Of a DNA stretch of 52,759 nt, positions 51,107 through 52,759 are shown one piece after another. Numbering within the stretch: the stretch's first letter is position 1; each line of letters starts with the position of its first letter. Location of the stretch: contig JAFSTC010000101.1 in the NCBI GenBank assembly GCA_017450705.1, positions 1 through 52,759 on the forward strand. The letters run 5' to 3'. The notes below the pieces were generated by a model. That model ran no database searches, was not told where the DNA came from, and worked only from the letters and a program-made list of their open reading frames with translations. Origin of the DNA: Lentisphaeria bacterium. GTDB taxonomy: Bacteria; Verrucomicrobiota; Lentisphaeria; Victivallales; Victivallaceae. The translations under genes and the position numbers were made by a program.

Positions 51107-51157
51107 AACAGCATTTGCAGAGGATTGATTTTTTGCCGGCTTGAAAGGTGTTCGGAT

Positions 51158-52759
51158 ATGCGGTTTTTCATGAACAAAGGGCTTTGGGCGAACGCGGTCA
51201 TGGCCGCGTTCCTGTGGGCGCCGGAGCTTTTCGGCGCGGGCGTCCTCGTCGAAGTGGACGGACGCAACTCGAAAATCAGCCTGAAGGAGCCCGCGGGCCT
51301 CGCCTTCCGCCGCCCGCAGGACATCGGCCCCGGGCAGGAATATTTTGGGGAATTTTATTCCCCGGAGGAGGCCGGACCGGACTGGAAACCCTATGAGATC
51401 TCCTTCGTCCCCGAAAAATCCGGCGCCGTCGTCCTCGGTCTCTCCGCCGCGCCGGGCCGTGAGCGCGGCAAAGCCGAATGGATCGACTGCGACAAACTGG
51501 AGCTGGTCAACGCTTCCGCCGCCAATCTCTCCTTCGAGCAGATGAGCGTGAAAAGCGAGTTTTACCGCTGGCGCTACTACACGAAAACAACCGAGAGGAT
51601 CGGCCAGAAGGACGCGCCCCACGGCAAAAACTACGCCCGCGTCTGCAACGCCAAACCCATTCGCCAGGGGCTCCGCGTGACCGCCGGGAAACGGGTCACG
51701 CTGAGATTCATGGCCCGGAGCGGCGGGACCACGAAGATGCCGAAGGAAAAATTCTTTTCCGACCAGACGGCCCCCTGCAAAACCGCCGCACCGGGCGGTT
51801 CCGCCGGAGACGGTCGTCCGCGGCTGCGCCTGTTTCTGCGGGCGCAGTATCCCTCCAACGTCCGTATGACCGCGCTTTCGGCCGAAGGCGGCCTCGGTTT
51901 CGACCACCCCGAAACCGGCGGTGGGAAAGATCCTCACGCGGCCTGCGCTCTGGGCAGGACGCCGCTGACAGGAGAATGGAAAAAATATGCCATCGGATTC
52001 ACGCCGGACATCAACGGCCGGATCAACATGTACGTCGAGTCCTCCGGCGGCCGCAACAGGAACACGCCGTGGATCTATGTCGACAAATTCGAGGCCGCGG
52101 GGACGAAGATCCTCAACCCCTCCTTCGAAAAGGTGCAGGCAGAAATGTTCGCCCGCTGGGGAAGTCCCCCCGTGAACGTCCGCCGCGTCCCCGACGCCCC
52201 GGACGGCGTAAATGTCGCGGCGGTCACCCGCGGACGGCCCGTCCGCCAAACGCTCCCCGTGGTGAAGGGCCGCCCCGTGACCATCAGCTTCCACGCCCGG
52301 CTGGGTGACGTCATACAGGACACGACTTCCGACCGTCCCAACGACCCCGTGCCCAACAAGTTCCCGCCGGAGTATTACCGTTACAACGGCAAACAGGCCC
52401 GCTATCTGCCCCTCGAAAACAAGGGCATCCCCGGCAGTGCCATCCACCGGACGCGGTTCTCGTGGATCGAGCTTACGCCTCCGCCGCCGCTCACCATCAA
52501 GTATCCCGCGGGAGAGAAGAAAGGCAAGCTGGGCAAGACGGCGATCCTCTTCGAACTCCTCGAAGAGAGCAGCATCGCCCGCACGGTCTTCGTGAAATTC
52601 GGCTTCCCGTTCCCCAAGGGCGGCATTTACGGGATCGACAAACTGCGGATCGTCTCTCCCGCGGGCAAAGCCGTTCCCGCGCAGTTCACGGCCACGAGTT
52701 TCTGGCCCGACAAGTCGATCAAGTTCGTTCTGGCCGAGTTCCCCGCCGAACTTGCGGCG
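51158..52759 (+). CDS. Secreted exo-rhamnogalacturonan-lyase-like protein (partial, 5' part)
   Basis: The frame is open from ATG at 51158 to the window edge (534 codons), so the C-terminus is missing. A signal peptide occupies about residues 1-28 (NAVMAAFLWAPELFGAG). Residues ~30-440 contain two carbohydrate-binding-module-like beta domains (KRVTLRFMARSGG, WKKYAIGFTPDINGRINMYV, GRPVTISFHARLGD). From about residue 488 the sequence VFVKFGFPFPKGG, then VPAQFTATSFWPDKSIKFVL, resembles the first RIFT barrel of PL26/PcRGLX exo-rhamnogalacturonan lyases. The catalytic part lies beyond the window. GAAAGG precedes the ATG. Confidence 0.75.
   Translation, partial: MRFFMNKGLWANAVMAAFLWAPELFGAGVLVEVDGRNSKISLKEPAGLAFRRPQDIGPGQEYFGEFYSPEEAGPDWKPYEISFVPEKSGAVVLGLSAAPGRERGKAEWIDCDKLELVNASAANLSFEQMSVKSEFYRWRYYTKTTERIGQKDAPHGKNYARVCNAKPIRQGLRVTAGKRVTLRFMARSGGTTKMPKEKFFSDQTAPCKTAAPGGSAGDGRPRLRLFLRAQYPSNVRMTALSAEGGLGFDHPETGGGKDPHAACALGRTPLTGEWKKYAIGFTPDINGRINMYVESSGGRNRNTPWIYVDKFEAAGTKILNPSFEKVQAEMFARWGSPPVNVRRVPDAPDGVNVAAVTRGRPVRQTLPVVKGRPVTISFHARLGDVIQDTTSDRPNDPVPNKFPPEYYRYNGKQARYLPLENKGIPGSAIHRTRFSWIELTPPPPLTIKYPAGEKKGKLGKTAILFELLEESSIARTVFVKFGFPFPKGGIYGIDKLRIVSPAGKAVPAQFTATSFWPDKSIKFVLAEFPAELAA

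Noticed and set aside
50150-52447. Minus-strand 765-codon frame opposite the regulator end, pseudopilin and lyase-like gene
   Set aside because: Crosses three plus-strand genes with promoters and ribosome-binding sites. It lacks its own motifs.

Overview
The window looks like chromosomal DNA from a GC-rich, Gram-negative, polysaccharide-degrading anaerobe of the Planctomycetes-Verrucomicrobia-Chlamydiae group. Lentisphaerota (Victivallis-like) is my best guess. The clues are V-type ATPase membrane subunits instead of an F-type set, an [19 protein letters not shown] pseudopilin beside a pectin-lyase-like gene, many unusual glycosidases, acetate kinase/phosphotransacetylase, Lol and TolC-type envelope proteins, and a tyrosine autokinase of the capsule type. 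This placement is inference from gene content. No rRNA, tRNA, CRISPR array, transposase or prophage gene was seen.

Layout: (1) 1-3748 holds the start of a divergent gene with a palindrome inside its promoter, then proA with two V-ATPase membrane subunits (I and K). (2) 3835-5712 is a cytosolic phosphodiesterase-type phosphatase, bounded by strong hairpin terminators. (3) 5753-14494, minus strand, is a five-gene glycan operon: a secreted glycosidase-like protein, a GH36-like alpha-galactosidase, a second TIM-barrel glycosidase, a NagA-type deacetylase and a membrane protein. A Gfo/Idh/MocA oxidoreductase is transcribed divergently from it. (4) 16073-18588 is alkaline phosphatase plus a YibE/F membrane protein. 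(5) 18749-24355, minus strand, is a housekeeping block: HU, then hisS-adk-map-infA, then ackA-pta. (6) 24632-28045 holds a metallophosphoesterase, a membrane protein and a TolC-like lipoprotein. (7) 28325-33571 is a tightly coupled operon that starts with a three-part fusion (XRE helix-turn-helix, cupin, acyl-CoA synthetase), followed by a GNAT, a flippase-like membrane protein and a methylenetetrahydrofolate reductase with a fused Cys-rich C-terminal domain. (8) 33638-35877 is a small secreted protein plus a YgiQ radical SAM protein. (9) 36059-39927 is a tyrosine autokinase with a 13-tyrosine Gly-Tyr tail, its PHP phosphatase, and a convergent Wzz-like protein. (10) 40112-42725 is an ADH/SDR/UlaG-like operon with an operator-like palindrome. 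(11) 42860-44035 is a GH28-like enzyme. (12) 44101-46717 is a Lol-type ABC transporter coupled to a UPF0489 (arginase-fold) gene. (13) 46872-48731 is NAD synthetase. (14) 48732-49142 is a palindrome-rich gap. (15) 49207-52759 is a GntR/LacI-type regulator, a pseudopilin and a secreted exo-rhamnogalacturonan-lyase-like protein that runs off the end.

Promoters are unusually easy to read here. Most transcription units begin with a TTGAMA-like -35 and a TATATT-like -10 separated by 16-17 bases. Within operons, genes are commonly joined by ATGA, GTGA or TGATG overlaps, implying translational coupling.

The best candidates for something undescribed are the XRE-cupin-acyl-CoA synthetase fusion at the head of its operon, the regulator-pseudopilin-lyase unit at the right end, the Gly-Tyr-tailed kinase module, the UPF0489 gene coupled to a Lol-type ABC transporter, and the NAD synthetase with a decayed glutaminase domain.
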